DNA of 64,000 nucleotides from positions 39,410 to 103,409 of the forward strand of contig NW_027062961.1 in assembly GCF_032884065.1 (NCBI RefSeq), read 5' to 3'. The DNA is from Artemia franciscana. Lineage: Eukaryota; Arthropoda; Branchiopoda; Anostraca; Artemiidae. Within the stretch, counting starts at the first letter, position 1. Each line of letters begins with the position of its first letter. Below, piece after piece: positions 38,129-49,921 of this stretch. Under the pieces are notes generated by a model. The model did not search any database. It was given only the letters and a program-made list of their open reading frames with translations, and had not been told where the DNA came from. Position numbers and translations under genes: made by a program.

Positions 38129-38668
38129 ATAACTTGTGTGACGACTGAAACCATAATAAATTTTATAAAATTATATAAAAATTATGAAAACTTTTGGAAT
38201 CCATCTATTTGGAATTCTTAGCTTCTCCCAGTGACTGCCAGTCCCTGCTCCCGAAATTGTGAGTCTAAAATATTTTAAAACTTTGTCTTGTATTATAAAT
38301 ATACTGGAAAGTAAATATTTGCCTTGAAAATGGAACATTCTTGAAAGAACAAAGAAACACTTCTCAAAACTTTAAAGGTGACAAAAAGTTTTGGATGAAA
38401 CTTGCTCATAATGCCTTAAGTATAATATTAATATATTTGTATTATCTGTTTGAAATTCCATATAGTTTATCCTAGGTCTAATTGTATTCCATAACAGCAA
38501 TTTTCGGAGAATCAAGCTTATCGCTTGAGTTAGCACATTTAATAACATTATCCAATTAATAGTAGAACTTATAAGGGTGTATAATTTCCTTGAGACAATA
38601 TTCCCGTTTAATAACGGCCTTGTCGATTTTCCGCCTTTGTTACAACGAGCAAACGTTCTTGAACTGTA

Positions 38669-40387
38669 ATTAAATAAAAAAAACGAGTTTTTTTAACTGA
38701 AAGTAAGGAGCGACATTAAAACTTAAAACGCACAGAAATTACTTCGTATATGAAAGAGGCTGCTTCCTCATCAACGCCCCGCTCTTGACGCTAAAGTTTG
38801 ACTCTTTCTCTCAATTCTTCTTTTTAAAACAGTAAAAAACTTTAGCGTAAAGAGCGGGGCGGTGATGAGGAAGCAGCCTCTTTCATATACGAAGTAATTT
38901 CTGTGCGTTTTAAGTTTTAATGTCGCTCCTTACTTTCAGTTAAAAAAACTCGTTTTTTTTATTTAATTTCTGAACGTTTTTGAATCAATGCATGTTTTGA
39001 TTTTGGCTCTCCGCAGAGGAATAATCAAAACGAAATTTGCATATTTTTTTGGGGGGGGCTAAATGGCTTTCTCATAATTTTGATCGAATGATTTTGAGAA
39101 AAAAGAGCGGGGGCGAAGCCTAGTTGCCCTCCGATTTTTTGGTTAATTAAAAAGGCAACTAGAACTTTTAATTTTTTACGAATCTTTTTATTGGTAAAAG
39201 ATTTACGTAACTTATAAATTAGCTTACGTAAAGAACTTTTGTATTCTCATGTTTTTATTACATATATGAGGGGATTCGCCCCATCGTCAGTACTTCGCTC
39301 TTTACACTAAAGCTTAAATTTTATCCCAATTCATTAAGAATGACCCCTGAATCACAAAAGCCGTAGAATAAATAGTTGAAATTACTAAAAATACTTTAGT
39401 GTAAAGAACTAGGTATCATAAGGAGGTGAGCCCCTTATATGGGTAATAATTTCTGTTTGTTTTAAGTTTTATTGCTGTTCCTTACTTCCAGCTGAAAAAG
39501 CTTTTTCACATTTATTTTTTAATTTTTTTTTAAATAATGCTAGTAAATCCTGATCTCCCTTCATGGAAGTTTTCTTCTCCCATGACAAATTCTCGATGGA
39601 AACTTCCCCCAGCATATCCCCCTCTTCTCAACCCCTCCCCCCAACCAAAAAAATCCTCCTGAAAACGCCTGTATACTTCCCAATAACCAATACTATATGT
39701 AAGCACAGGTCAAAGTTTGTAACTTGTTGCCCCTCCCACAGGGACTGTGGGGGAGTAAGTCGTCCCCAAAGACATACTTATAAGGTTTTTCGACTACGCT
39801 GAATAAAATGGCTATCTCAGAATTTTGATCCGTTGACTTTGGGAAAATAATTAGCGTGGGAGGGGGCCTAGGTGCCCTTCAATTTTTTTGGTCACTTAAA
39901 AAGGGCACTAGAACTTTTCATTTCCGTTAGAATGAGCCCTCTTGCAACATTCTAGGACAACTGGGTCGATACGATCACCCCTGGGGAAAAAAAAAACAAA
40001 AAAACAAAAAAACAAAAAAACAAATAAACACGCATCCGTGATCTGCCTTCTGGCAAAAAATGCAAAATTCCACATTTTTGTAGATAGGAGCTCGAAACTT
40101 CTGCAATAGGGTTCTCTGATACGCTGAATCTGATGGTGTGATTTTCGTTAAGATTCTATGACTTTTAGGGGGTGTTTTCCCCTATTTTCTAAAATAACGC
40201 AAATTTTCTCAGGCTCGTAACTTTTGATGGGTAAGACTAAACTTGATGAAACTTATATATTTAAAACCAGCATTAAAATGCAATTCTTTTGATATAGCTA
40301 TTGGTATCAAAATTCCATTTTTTAGAGTTTTGGTTACTATTGAGCCGGGTCGCTCCTTACTACAGTTCGTTACCACGAACTGTTTGA
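38669..40387 (+). mobile_element. PAL repeat copy 6 (full length)
   Basis: Very close to copy 1. Palindrome arms about 38675-38796 and 38838-38957, with only two mismatches seen. Both arms carry the same two differences from copy 1 (ACGAG against CTCGT, and CGCACAG against CTGTGCG). Ends CAGTTCGTTACCACGAACTG TTTGA. Forms an inverted pair with copy 7. Confidence 0.88.
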
Positions 40388-40836
40388 ATGTTATTTATCC
40401 ACAATTTTAACCATACAAAATTTTCGTGACGATTTTACAATTAGTTTCCATACTTGTAAAATCTGTCAACTGGATTACTGGCGATTTTGAGAGTTGAGGG
40501 TGCAAGAATAGGTTTGGAAATCAATTTTAAGAAGACTAGGACTTCTGAAAGAGTCACTAAGAGTGGGAATAGGTAAAGTTGAAGAGGTAATGTTGGGTAA
40601 CGATCAACTGGATAGCTTCACTTACGCAAGTAGTATTATTAGTGAAGATGGCGAATAAAGTGAAGATATTAAAAGTTGAATGACCAAGGCTGATGGCTCA
40701 TTGACACATTGTTGAAATCCGTCTAGATTTAGCAATCCGTACAGAGATTCCATCCATTTATTTGCTTGAAAAACTCTCTAGCTTTCCGCAACGATTTGGT
40801 CAAATCAGGACGGATTCTTGGCAAGGTTTTTAAATG

Positions 40837-43037
40837 AATAAAAACATGACTATGGAACATCAACATCTCTGTTGATCTGGGCTAAATTTCTTTCTCTTTT
40901 TGTCTTTTGTGCCTCCATCGCAGTATAAGGACTGAAGCAAAAGACAACTTAGCAAATAATTTTCCTTAGAGCTTTATCATACAGTTCGTGGTAACGAACT
41001 GTAGTAAGGAGCGACCCGGCTCAATAGTAACCGAAACTCTAAAAAATGGAATTTTGATACCAATAGTTACATCAAAAGAATCGCATTTTAATGCTGATTT
41101 AATGCTAAATATATAAGTTCATCAAGATAAGTCATACCCATCAAAAGTTACGAGCCTGAGAAAATTTGCCTCATTTTAGAAAATAGGGGGAAACACCCCC
41201 TAAAAGTCATACAATCTTAACAAAAATCACACCATCAGATTCAGCGTATCAGAGAACTCTACTGTAGAAGTTTCAAGCTCCTATCTACAAAAATGTGGAA
41301 TTTCGCATTTTTTGCCAGAGGACAGATCACGGATGCGTGTTTATTTATTTTTTTAATATTTTTTTTTTCCAGGGGTGATCGTATCGACTGAGTGGTCCTA
41401 GAATTTCGCAAGAGGGCTCATTCTAACGGAAATTAAAAGTTCTAGTGCCCTTTTTAATTGACCAAAAACACTGGAGGGCACCTACGCCCCCTCCCACGCT
41501 CATTTTTCCAAAAAGTCACCGGATCAAAATTCTGATATAGCCATTTTATTCACCATAGTCGAAAAACCTAGGAACCATGTCTTTAGGGATGAAGTTACAA
41601 ACCCCGCAGTCCCTGTGGGAGGGGCTGCAAGTTACAAACTTTGACCTATGTTTACATATAGTAATGGTTACTGGGAAGTGTACAGACGTTTTCAGGGGGA
41701 TTTTTTTTGTTTAGGGGGGACATTTGAGGGGGGGAGGTTACGTGGGAGGATATTTCCATGGATAAACTTGTCATGGGGGAAGAGAATTTCAATGAAGGGG
41801 GCGCCGGATTTTCTAGCATTATTTGAAAAAACAATGAAAAAATAAATATGAAAAGTTTTTTCTATTGAAAGTCAGGAGCAGCATTAAAACTTAAAACGAA
41901 CAAAAATTATTACGCATATGAGGGGCTTACCTCCTCGTTATACCTCACTCTTTACGCTAAAGTATTTTTAGTAATTTCAACTATTTATTCTACGGCCTTT
42001 GTGATTCAGAGCTCATTCTTAAGGAATTTGGACACAATTTAAGGTTTAGGGTAAAGAGCGAGGTATCGAAGAGGGCTGAACCCCCTCATACACGCAATAA
42101 AAACACATGAATATAGAAGTTCGTTACGTAAATTAATTCGTGAGTTACGTATATTTTTTACCAATGAAAACGTTTGTAAAAAATTAAAAGTTGTAGTTGC
42201 TTTTTTAAGTAATTAAAAAATTGTAGGGCAACTAGCCCTCCTCCCTTGCTCCTTTTTTCTCAAAATATTCCGATTAATTGCAATTAATTAATATGCAAAT
42301 TTCGTTTCAATTATTTATGTGTGGAGAGCCAAGATCAAAACATGCATTAATTCAGAAACGTCCAGAAATGAAATAAAAAAAACAAGTTTTTTTAAATGAA
42401 AGTAAGGAACAACATTAAAACTTAAAACGGACAGACCGTATATGAAAGGGGCTTTTCCTCCTCAACGCCACGCTCTTTACGCTAAAGTTTCTTACTGTTT
42501 TAAAAATAGAGTTAAAAGAAAGAGTCAAACTTTAGCGTAAAGAGCGAGGCGTTGAGGAGGAAAAGCCCCTTTCGTACACGGAATAATTTCATTTCGTTTT
42601 AAGTTTTAATGTTGCTCCATACTTTCATTTAAAAAAAAACTTTTTTTTTTTATTTAATTTTCATCAAGACTGATGCCTTTATTTTGAAAACTTTCCCTTT
42701 AAAACGTAGCGTTTTCTGAGCCATCATTCAAAAAGATACGGACGGATTTCCGCAATGTGTAAAGGAACAATAAATAAATAAAAACATGACTATGGAACAT
42801 CAAAATCTATGTTGATCCGGACTAAATTTCTTTCTCTTTTTGTCTTTTGCGCCTCCATCACAGTGTAAGGACTAAAGCGAAAGACAACTTAACCAATAAT
42901 TTTCTTTAGAACTTTGTCTTCATCAAGGCTGATGCATTTATTTTGAAAACTTTCCCTTAAAACGTAGCGTTTTCTGAGCCATCATTCAAAAAGATAACGG
43001 ACGAATTTCCGCATGCATTTCCGCAATGTGTAAAGGA
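40837..43037 (+). repeat. Tandem duplication, one unit interrupted by PAL copy 7
   Basis: Segment A (40837-40976; ATGACTATGGAACATCAA...) recurs at 42777-42918. Segment B (42661-42768; TCATCAAGACTGATGCCTTT...) recurs at 42919-43037. In the second unit A and B are contiguous. In the first they are separated by PAL copy 7, so unit two preserves the empty target site. Confidence 0.85.
40977..42660 (-). mobile_element. PAL repeat copy 7 (full length, boundaries defined)
   Basis: Minus-orientation copy; on the plus strand it runs from TCATACAGTTCGTGGTAACGA to ...TTTTATTTAATTT. Its limits come from comparison with the uninterrupted duplicate at 42777-43037, giving about 1,684 bp. The arms share copy-specific changes (TTAAATGAAAG / CTTTCATTTAA; GCTTTTCCTCCTC / GAGGAGGAAAAGC). 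No clear target-site duplication beyond a few ambiguous bases. Confidence 0.88.
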
Positions 43038-43199
43038 GCCACGAGGGTATTTATTATTTATTTTTTTACCGTTGATAAACGTTAGGAAGAACTGGGCGAT
43101 GATTCTGCGGACCAACATTAGTATAATAGGAGCCACAGAGATGACAATGGTTAAGCATGGTTCTAAAGCGTCGGGTGAATGAGGCAAAACAGGGAGTTC

Positions 43200-44872
43200 A
43201 CTATTAGAACCAGCTTGTCCGAAACCCTATATAGAAAACTTATTATCTCTTGGCTTGAACAACAAGGAAAATATATTGGCTTGAAAATCAAGAAAGTGGC
43301 TACAACCACGATATTATGCACATAGAGTATCTTTTTTTCTCTTTCTCCCTAGATAGCTTGGAACTGGAACATCGTAGAGAGTTTAATGACTCATTTTAAA
43401 GAAAATTTATTTACGTTAAGGATTGGTATAATATTATAAATGAAGACAGTATAGCTGAAATCTAGATAGGAGCCAACCATCCGGGTTGCAGCGGTAGCTA
43501 GCCATATAGTGAGAGACTATCACGTCAAACACTAAACAATACAATAGCCCATAACTCCTGAAAATGTCACATCAAGATATAGAGTACACTATTAGAACCA
43601 CCTTGTTCGAAACCCCCTATATAGGAAACTTACTGTCCCTTAGCTTGAATGATGAGGAAAATATTTTGGCTTGAAAAACGGGATAGAGCGGCACTGGAAC
43701 ATAATAGAAAGCTGTCTACTGGCTAATATTAAAAGAAATTGCTACATCTAGTGCCTTTAGTAATGAAAAAATATAATTTTAAAAATAGAATAATTTACGA
43801 AGAACTGCATTTTTAATGTACGAGATTGATGAATGACGTCATAATAGTAGGTTGTTATAATTTCCGGGTTATAGTAGTAGCTAGCAACCCTGTAAGTGGC
43901 AATCACATCCCATAGTCAAAAGCAAATTAGCCCATAGCTCCTAAAACTAGAGACTATAAGAATCGCCTTGTCCGCCTGTCCCTTGTGCTCTGCATCGACG
44001 TTATATTTTTTTTTTCCATTTTTTTTTGCCTCATCCAGCTCGGCACTTTTCCTGTTTTAGTTCTCAGTTCAGGATTGCTAAAGCTATTTTGTAAACTGCG
44101 AAAATATTTTTATGTTGTCTGAGCAATAATTTTCATTTTTTAATTAAAACGAGAAAAATAACTGAAAATTTTAGAATTAATTTCACTTATTAGGTCATAT
44201 AAGACACATTAAGTGAATCCAATATTTAAAAGATTAAATATTGGGATCCAATATTTAACACACATTAAGTGAATCCAATTATTGTCTTTTATTATTTTAT
44301 TTTATATATTATTTTACTATTTTATTTGATTTTATTATTTTTATTTCTAAATATTATTAATATTATTAGTTTATTTTATTTCTCAGTTCAGGATAGTTTA
44401 AGTTATTATGTAAACTGTAAAAATATTTATGGTGTCTGAGAAATAATTTTAATTTTTAATTAAAAGTGGAAAACACTTGAAAATTTTAAAATTAGTTCTT
44501 TTTTTTTGCTCGGCTCTAACTACTCGATACGTCATTTTATGGGAATAATTCTAAACGTTGACAAGAAATAGTCCTGAAGTGAACAAAAGAGAAGAAATCC
44601 AGGTTGTGGTGGTTGCTAGCAACCTAATTAGAGACGATCACGCCTCATAGTAAAAAATGAAATAGTCCATAACTCCTAAAACTAGAATCGGATAAAAAAA
44701 AAAAACAAAAAAAAACGAAGTATACTATTAGAAACGCCTTGATTGAAACCCTTGGCTTGTTTTAAATTACCGTCCCTTGGCTTGAACAGCAAGGGAAATA
44801 TATTGGTTTAAAAATCAAGCAAAGTGGCTGAAACCACGATATTCTTCATATAAGGCATCTTTTTTCTTTCCT
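43200..44872 (+). repeat. Array of three diverged ~390 bp units with a second nested duplication
   Basis: Landmark CTATTAGAA(A/C)C followed by CTTGGCTTGAA and TGGCTTGAAAA appears at about 43200, 43590 and 44728. A second landmark, GTAGCTAGC...CCATAACTCCT, appears at 43482, 43865 and 44602. Between copies, CTCAGTTCAGGAT...AAATAATTTT is itself duplicated (44064-44190 and 44382-44498). Noncoding. Confidence 0.7.
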
Positions 44873-45013
44873 GTTTTTTTTTCTTATAGTAAAGAACGAA
44901 CCTCAGCTCATAGTAATTGAAATATTCATTAATAGTAGCAGTTTTAGTTTAAAATAAAATAAATATTTTTTATAAAGGACTTTTAGTTCACAGTCTAGTT
45001 GCACAGTCCTTGG

Positions 45014-45998
45014 TCAAACAGGTTGTGAAACGTAAGTAAGGAGCGACATGGCTCAATAGTAACCAAAACTCTAAAAAACGTAATTTCAATACCAATAAAT
45101 ATATAAAAAAAATTGCTCATTATGCTGGTCTTAGGCTACTAGCCTAAGACAATTTGCCTGATTTTGGAAAAGGGGAAAACACATCCTAAAACTCAGATAA
45201 TCGTAGTGAAAATCACACCATCAGTATTAGCGCAACAGAGAGCCCTACTGTAGATGCTTCATGCTCTTATCTGCAATAATATGGAATTTTGTATTTTTGC
45301 CGGAAGAAAGATCACGGATGCGTGTTTATTTTTTTTCCTAGAGCTGATCGTATCAACCCAGTTGTCCTTGAATATCGGGAAAGAGCTTATTACAGAACGG
45401 AAAAACAAGAAGGATTCATATTCGGATAGTCAAGGGGCATGGGCTGTGTAATAATTTTTTCTCCAAATTATTGGGTGGTACCACTTGCCCCCACCAAAAC
45501 AACGCCCCTGAAGATACAATGGTCCCCAAAGACCATTAAAGACAAAAGGTCCCCAAAGACAAAGACCATTAAGCTGTAAAATTTGCCCATTCTTTACGTA
45601 CAATATTCGTTATTGGGAAGTATGCATATATTTTTGCGGTTGGGAGGGGAAAATTTTCTGCTGGGGAGTTTTCCACGGGGACAATTTTCCAGGGGGTAAA
45701 CTTTTCAGGGGAACATTTTCACTGGGGGAATTTTCCAGAATTCTTACACGTAATTATTTTCATATGTCTTGCTTTCTCTTTGCCGACTCAATTTTATGCA
45801 CGGAGAGGTTAAGAGTAATTGTTCAGGGTAAATTTTCACCAGGCTTGAATTGTCCGTGGATGTTTTTGAACTTTAGTGTGAAGAGCGGGGTGTTGAGGAG
45901 GGGGAGACACCCCTCATAAGAATTTATGTTCGTTTTAAGTTTTAATATTGCTCCTTACTTTCAGTTGAAAAAATTTGTTTTTTCATGTAATTTTCCTT
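45014..45998 (-). mobile_element. PAL repeat copy 8 (partial)
   Basis: Minus-orientation copy starting TCAAACAGGTTGTGAAACG and GTAAGGAGCGACATGGCTCAATAG, with an internal deletion. It ends after one palindrome arm (TTTTAATATTGCTCCTTACTTTCAG). The full palindrome is missing. Confidence 0.7.
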
Positions 45999-46371
45999 TA
46001 GGGAAAACCCTTGTACGTATTTTTGTATTTGTATCTTCAAAAAAAAAAATTACACCTTTTTGTAGAAATAACTTATCATGAAAGCACAAATTCACTTAAT
46101 TTGGGATGAAAGGGCGGGGGCGTATTCGAAAATGTAATATATTGGAGCATGTGGGAAATTCCTTCCAACTTTGAGATTAGGTGGTCTAAATCATGGCCCT
46201 GTATCTTTGCCTTAAGTAAAAGGAACTAGGCCTTTTCGCTAAGATGGGATGCTATTAGTAGCCCGAAATTCAAGTAAATTCAGATAAAATCAGTTATTCA
46301 ACTTGACAAAATTTCTTAAGGATTTTTTTCTGAAGTGGTCTGGTCCTCTAGATTTGAATCAGTAAAGAGCT

Positions 46372-48090
46372 TTAGTTTGATCTTTTATTTAAGCTACCAA
46401 GCGTTCCTTGAATAAAGTTGTCAAAATATTTGATTTCCTTTAGCGCACACTCATCTTTAACTTTTAAAGCTTCGATTTCTGCATTTAAAGATTTTATTTC
46501 TTTATTCAAATTATTCAAACATAAATTGACTTCAAATTTCTTAGCCTTGAATGTATTTGATCCCAGGGGCTTTAAAATATTCGGTATTTTTAAAACAAGT
46601 CTAATTTCCGTCCGACAGTGTGAAGCTTGAATTTTCTGAGTGGGAAATTCTTTTAGGGGTTTATCGACTTCGATACCATACCAAAGTTTATAATATTTAT
46701 CGGCTAGTTCTTTTTCCATCTTCCTATGTTTTTCAAAACTTTCCTTTCTTTTATCTTTTTCTTGGTTTAATTTATCTATATTCTGTTTCTTTTCATTTAC
46801 AGATTTTATTAAATTTAGGATATCCACTTCAGGTTTAAGTGCTTCTTCCTGTATCTGGTTTGTCTTAGGCACTGAACAGTTCTTAACAACAGATGTCTGC
46901 CTTTTCGTTCTTTTTTTAGGCCCGCTATTTGCCCGTGTCAATCGCGCTTTCCTTTTACGTGGATATACAGAATGTTTGTCAGCTCCCATTTCACCTTCAC
47001 AGTCAACTTGCATAGAAACGTTTTGTTTCTTCCGTTTTGTCCTTTGAGACCTTAAATTGGTTGTTGACAAGGCTACTGATTTACGTCGAGTGGTCGTATC
47101 AGAAGTAATGACCGAATCATATGCATTTCGGTTAATCATATATTCTGGGTTATAAAGTCCCACTTGCAAGCCTTGGTAAGGTTGTCCCGAACTTAAATTG
47201 TAATTAAACCTGGTTAATTCACTAGTGATCCCGTTTGCATCCTTATAGTAATAATTTTGGAAAGAAAAACTGTTAGGGAAGGCATTTGTTCTTGATAATC
47301 GGGCACTATTATGTACCTGAAAGTTGTAATATATAGGCCAATTGTTCTGGGGACCGAAGTTCCTGTTATTACCTCTATCTATTGTTCTACCATCGATGCT
47401 GGCTCCGTGAAATATGGGTCCATAAGACTCGATTCTTTGGTTATTGCAGCTATTGTCACGACCAAAATTACTAATACGGCTCTCATAACCAAACTGTTTG
47501 GCCTGGAAGCCAGTTGAAGCATTGTTTTTTCCGCCTATCATTTCAACAGCCTCTGGAACAGGTTGAGGCATATTTAACTTCAGCTCATCTGGAGGGGAAT
47601 CAGATAAGCTTCCAAAATTCTCAGGAGGTTGATTTTGTCGAATCTTTCCATGCATATCTTGGCTCTGAAAGCTATCTCTATGTATATTTCCGGAATCTAA
47701 ATCCAAATAAGTATTTTCTGCTTCGCTTTGCTCAGGAAACTGGTAAAAATTATTAATACCTTCCGTGGTTTGTCCAGTATCATTATAGCCTAATAAATAC
47801 GTACGTGAGCCATTCATAGGTGGAATAGTATAAACTGCTTTCTCAACTGTGTCGTAATTTGGAGCCTGATATAAAAGTGAGGTTTCGTCAAACACTCCTG
47901 CTCTATATCTTTCAGTAGGTCGGGAAAATTGGTCATTAATGTTTAGTCTTTGATCTGAATTCCCATAACCGAATAAATTTGTTGAGTTTGAAAAAACTAC
48001 AGCTAAATCTCTAGGAACTTCATTGGATAAGCCAATAGATTCCTGAAGATAAATTGGTCTTTTATGGATGTCAACTGGATTATATGACAT
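46372..48090 (-). CDS. Unidentified 572-aa protein, probably nuclear, coiled-coil C terminus
   Basis: Uninterrupted open frame with the first Met after an in-frame TAG eleven codons upstream; stop TAA at 46374-46372. I do not recognise the family. Residues 1-340 are low in charge and rich in N, S, Y, Q, G and probably disordered. Residues 349-355 (QRTKRKK) and 378-397 (RKRKARL...PKKRTKR) look like a bipartite nuclear localisation signal. Residues 422-470 and 515-565 are Lys/Glu/Leu-rich with heptad-like spacing (LNLIKSVNEKKQNIDKL; LNNLNKEIKSLNAEIEAL). Between them lies a compact segment with YYKLWYGIEVDKPLKEFP. Single exon as seen. A TATA-like TATTTATAAAG lies about 25-40 bp upstream, and an acceptor-like TTTATTTTTAG near 48140 leaves a 5' exon possible. 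Confidence 0.72.
   Translation of the reverse strand: MSYNPVDIHKRPIYLQESIGLSNEVPRDLAVVFSNSTNLFGYGNSDQRLNINDQFSRPTERYRAGVFDETSLLYQAPNYDTVEKAVYTIPPMNGSRTYLLGYNDTGQTTEGINNFYQFPEQSEAENTYLDLDSGNIHRDSFQSQDMHGKIRQNQPPENFGSLSDSPPDELKLNMPQPVPEAVEMIGGKNNASTGFQAKQFGYESRISNFGRDNSCNNQRIESYGPIFHGASIDGRTIDRGNNRNFGPQNNWPIYYNFQVHNSARLSRTNAFPNSFSFQNYYYKDANGITSELTRFNYNLSSGQPYQGLQVGLYNPEYMINRNAYDSVITSDTTTRRKSVALSTTNLRSQRTKRKKQNVSMQVDCEGEMGADKHSVYPRKRKARLTRANSGPKKRTKRQTSVVKNCSVPKTNQIQEEALKPEVDILNLIKSVNEKKQNIDKLNQEKDKRKESFEKHRKMEKELADKYYKLWYGIEVDKPLKEFPTQKIQASHCRTEIRLVLKIPNILKPLGSNTFKAKKFEVNLCLNNLNKEIKSLNAEIEALKVKDECALKEIKYFDNFIQGTLGSLNKRSN
46384..46389 (-). promoter_or_regulatory. AATAAA overlapping the end of the 572-aa gene
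   Basis: Canonical poly(A) hexamer inside the last codons, ten bases before the end of the stop codon. No other close downstream hexamer seen. If used, the 3' UTR would be only a few bases long. Confidence 0.3.
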
Positions 48091-48329
48091 GTTACAAAAT
48101 TGGGCACTTTCTTTATAAATAGTCTATATAATGGAGTACAACCTAAAAATAAACAGTTCTTTGTTTTATTTTTGGCTTGAGATTTGGTTACTCCAGCTGT
48201 GCTTGCTACAATATAAGAATGTATACCATAAATATTTTGCACTTGGTCTTTTTTAACTTAAAGCGAGGAAACCTTGAGATATATAGTTACATAGAAATCT
48301 TAGCATATTATGACGTTATCCCTTTAAGT

Positions 48330-48470
48330 TCAATTACCATTGATACTACTCAAAATTATATTTACCATTCCTAAATCAGCTTCAAATGGTGACTCTTCCT
48401 CGTTTGACAGTTATATTTTTTTCCAAACTCATTTTTTAAATTTTCGGTTGTTGCCCATAAGGGGGCAACC
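48330..48470 (+). repeat. Diverged repeat shared with 51995-52130
   Basis: ACCATT..TACTAC..., CAGCTTCAAATGGTGACTCTTCCTC and TTTAAA(T/C)TTTCGGTT occur in the same order at 51995-52130 (CAGCTTCAAGTGGTGATTTTTCCTC). Old noncoding duplicate. Confidence 0.5.
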
Positions 48471-49199
48471 ATGATAAATTGATTTCCAAAGAACCTGAAG
48501 TGTTTTGGTTCTCTAGTAATAATAATGACACTATTTTAAGATAATTTCTCTAAGGGAAAATATATTGCATTCATGTATATTTAATAAATCGTTCTCTTCT
48601 TTCGTAAATCGTTTCCCTTAGTTTTCTGCAAGAACAAAAATAAAGATCAGTAAAAAAAAACTGATTTTTCCAAAAAAATGTCTGCTTACAACCCTTTTGA
48701 AAACTGGAAAATTATGAACAACTAGAAACTATCAACTCTTGTGTTCCACGGCTTTAATCGCTAATTGAAGAAATTAATTTAAAAAACTTTTTCCACAAAA
48801 GAAGTTTCTCAAAGAAACCTAGAGAGCTACATTGAAACTAAGAGAGAGATTTCTGGTACAGCGTGTTCACACTCTACATACTCACTGTATGTTTAGATTT
48901 AATTCAATGTCCCCCAAACATTCCTTGAAAGCTTCATCTTCATGCCTCATGCTTCTACCTCAACCTTCGGTAGTAGCAATAGTTACAATAGTAATAGTAG
49001 CAATATTAGCAGCATGCACATAGCAACTCTTGCTTTTACAACATCCCCCGCAACACACGCTGAAAGTTATAAATTTATACCCTAAACAGTTCCTGAGACA
49101 CTGCTGATACGTCCTTTTGACAACCTACATGCAAATAGTGTGTTTTGACTTGGTTCAACATCTCTCAACATTACCTGAAATTTTCGCCTTAATATACTT

Positions 49200-49300
49200 A
49201 GCTCTAGTAGTTGTAATAGTAATAGCAGCAGTAATAGCAGCAGCAGTTGTAGAAATAGCGCCAATAGTTGTAGTGGCGGTAGTGGTAGTAGTAGTATGCG
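49200..49300 (+). repeat. Imperfect (GTA/GCA)n trinucleotide tract
   Basis: Irregular GTA, GCA and GTT triplets, a decayed relative of the pure tract at 49528. Similar short (GTA)n also near 48970-49015. Confidence 0.8.
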
Positions 49301-49527
49301 AACATCGACTTTTGGTTAGTTGAACATCTTCATCTTGCCCTGGAAGTTTCAAATTAATACTCTATGCTGTTCCTAAAACATTGCTGATACGAGCTTCCGA
49401 CAACTGGTATGCGCACAGTGATTTTAACCTAGTTCAATTTCACCGTCAGTATATCCTGAAAAGTTTCACCTTAATATCTATAGACTTAGAAGTAGCTGCA
49501 ATTAAAGTAGTAATTGCAGTAACAGTG

Positions 49528-49690
<163 letters not shown>

Positions 49691-49921
49691 CTGTAGTAGC
49701 AGTTTCCTGAAAGTTCCAACTTAATACCCCAAATCATTCCCAAGATACGTTTTTAGTATTTAAAGTATACATAATAATTCTCAGAAAAGGTATTTTTTTT
49801 TTCTGACTTAGATACAGAGACACAAAGAAGTCAATATGAGTATCTTTTAAAATAGGTTATTGAATATGTATTTTTACTTCATCCCTCTCTTAAAAATTCC
49901 CTAAAAAGATCTGCAGTTTTG

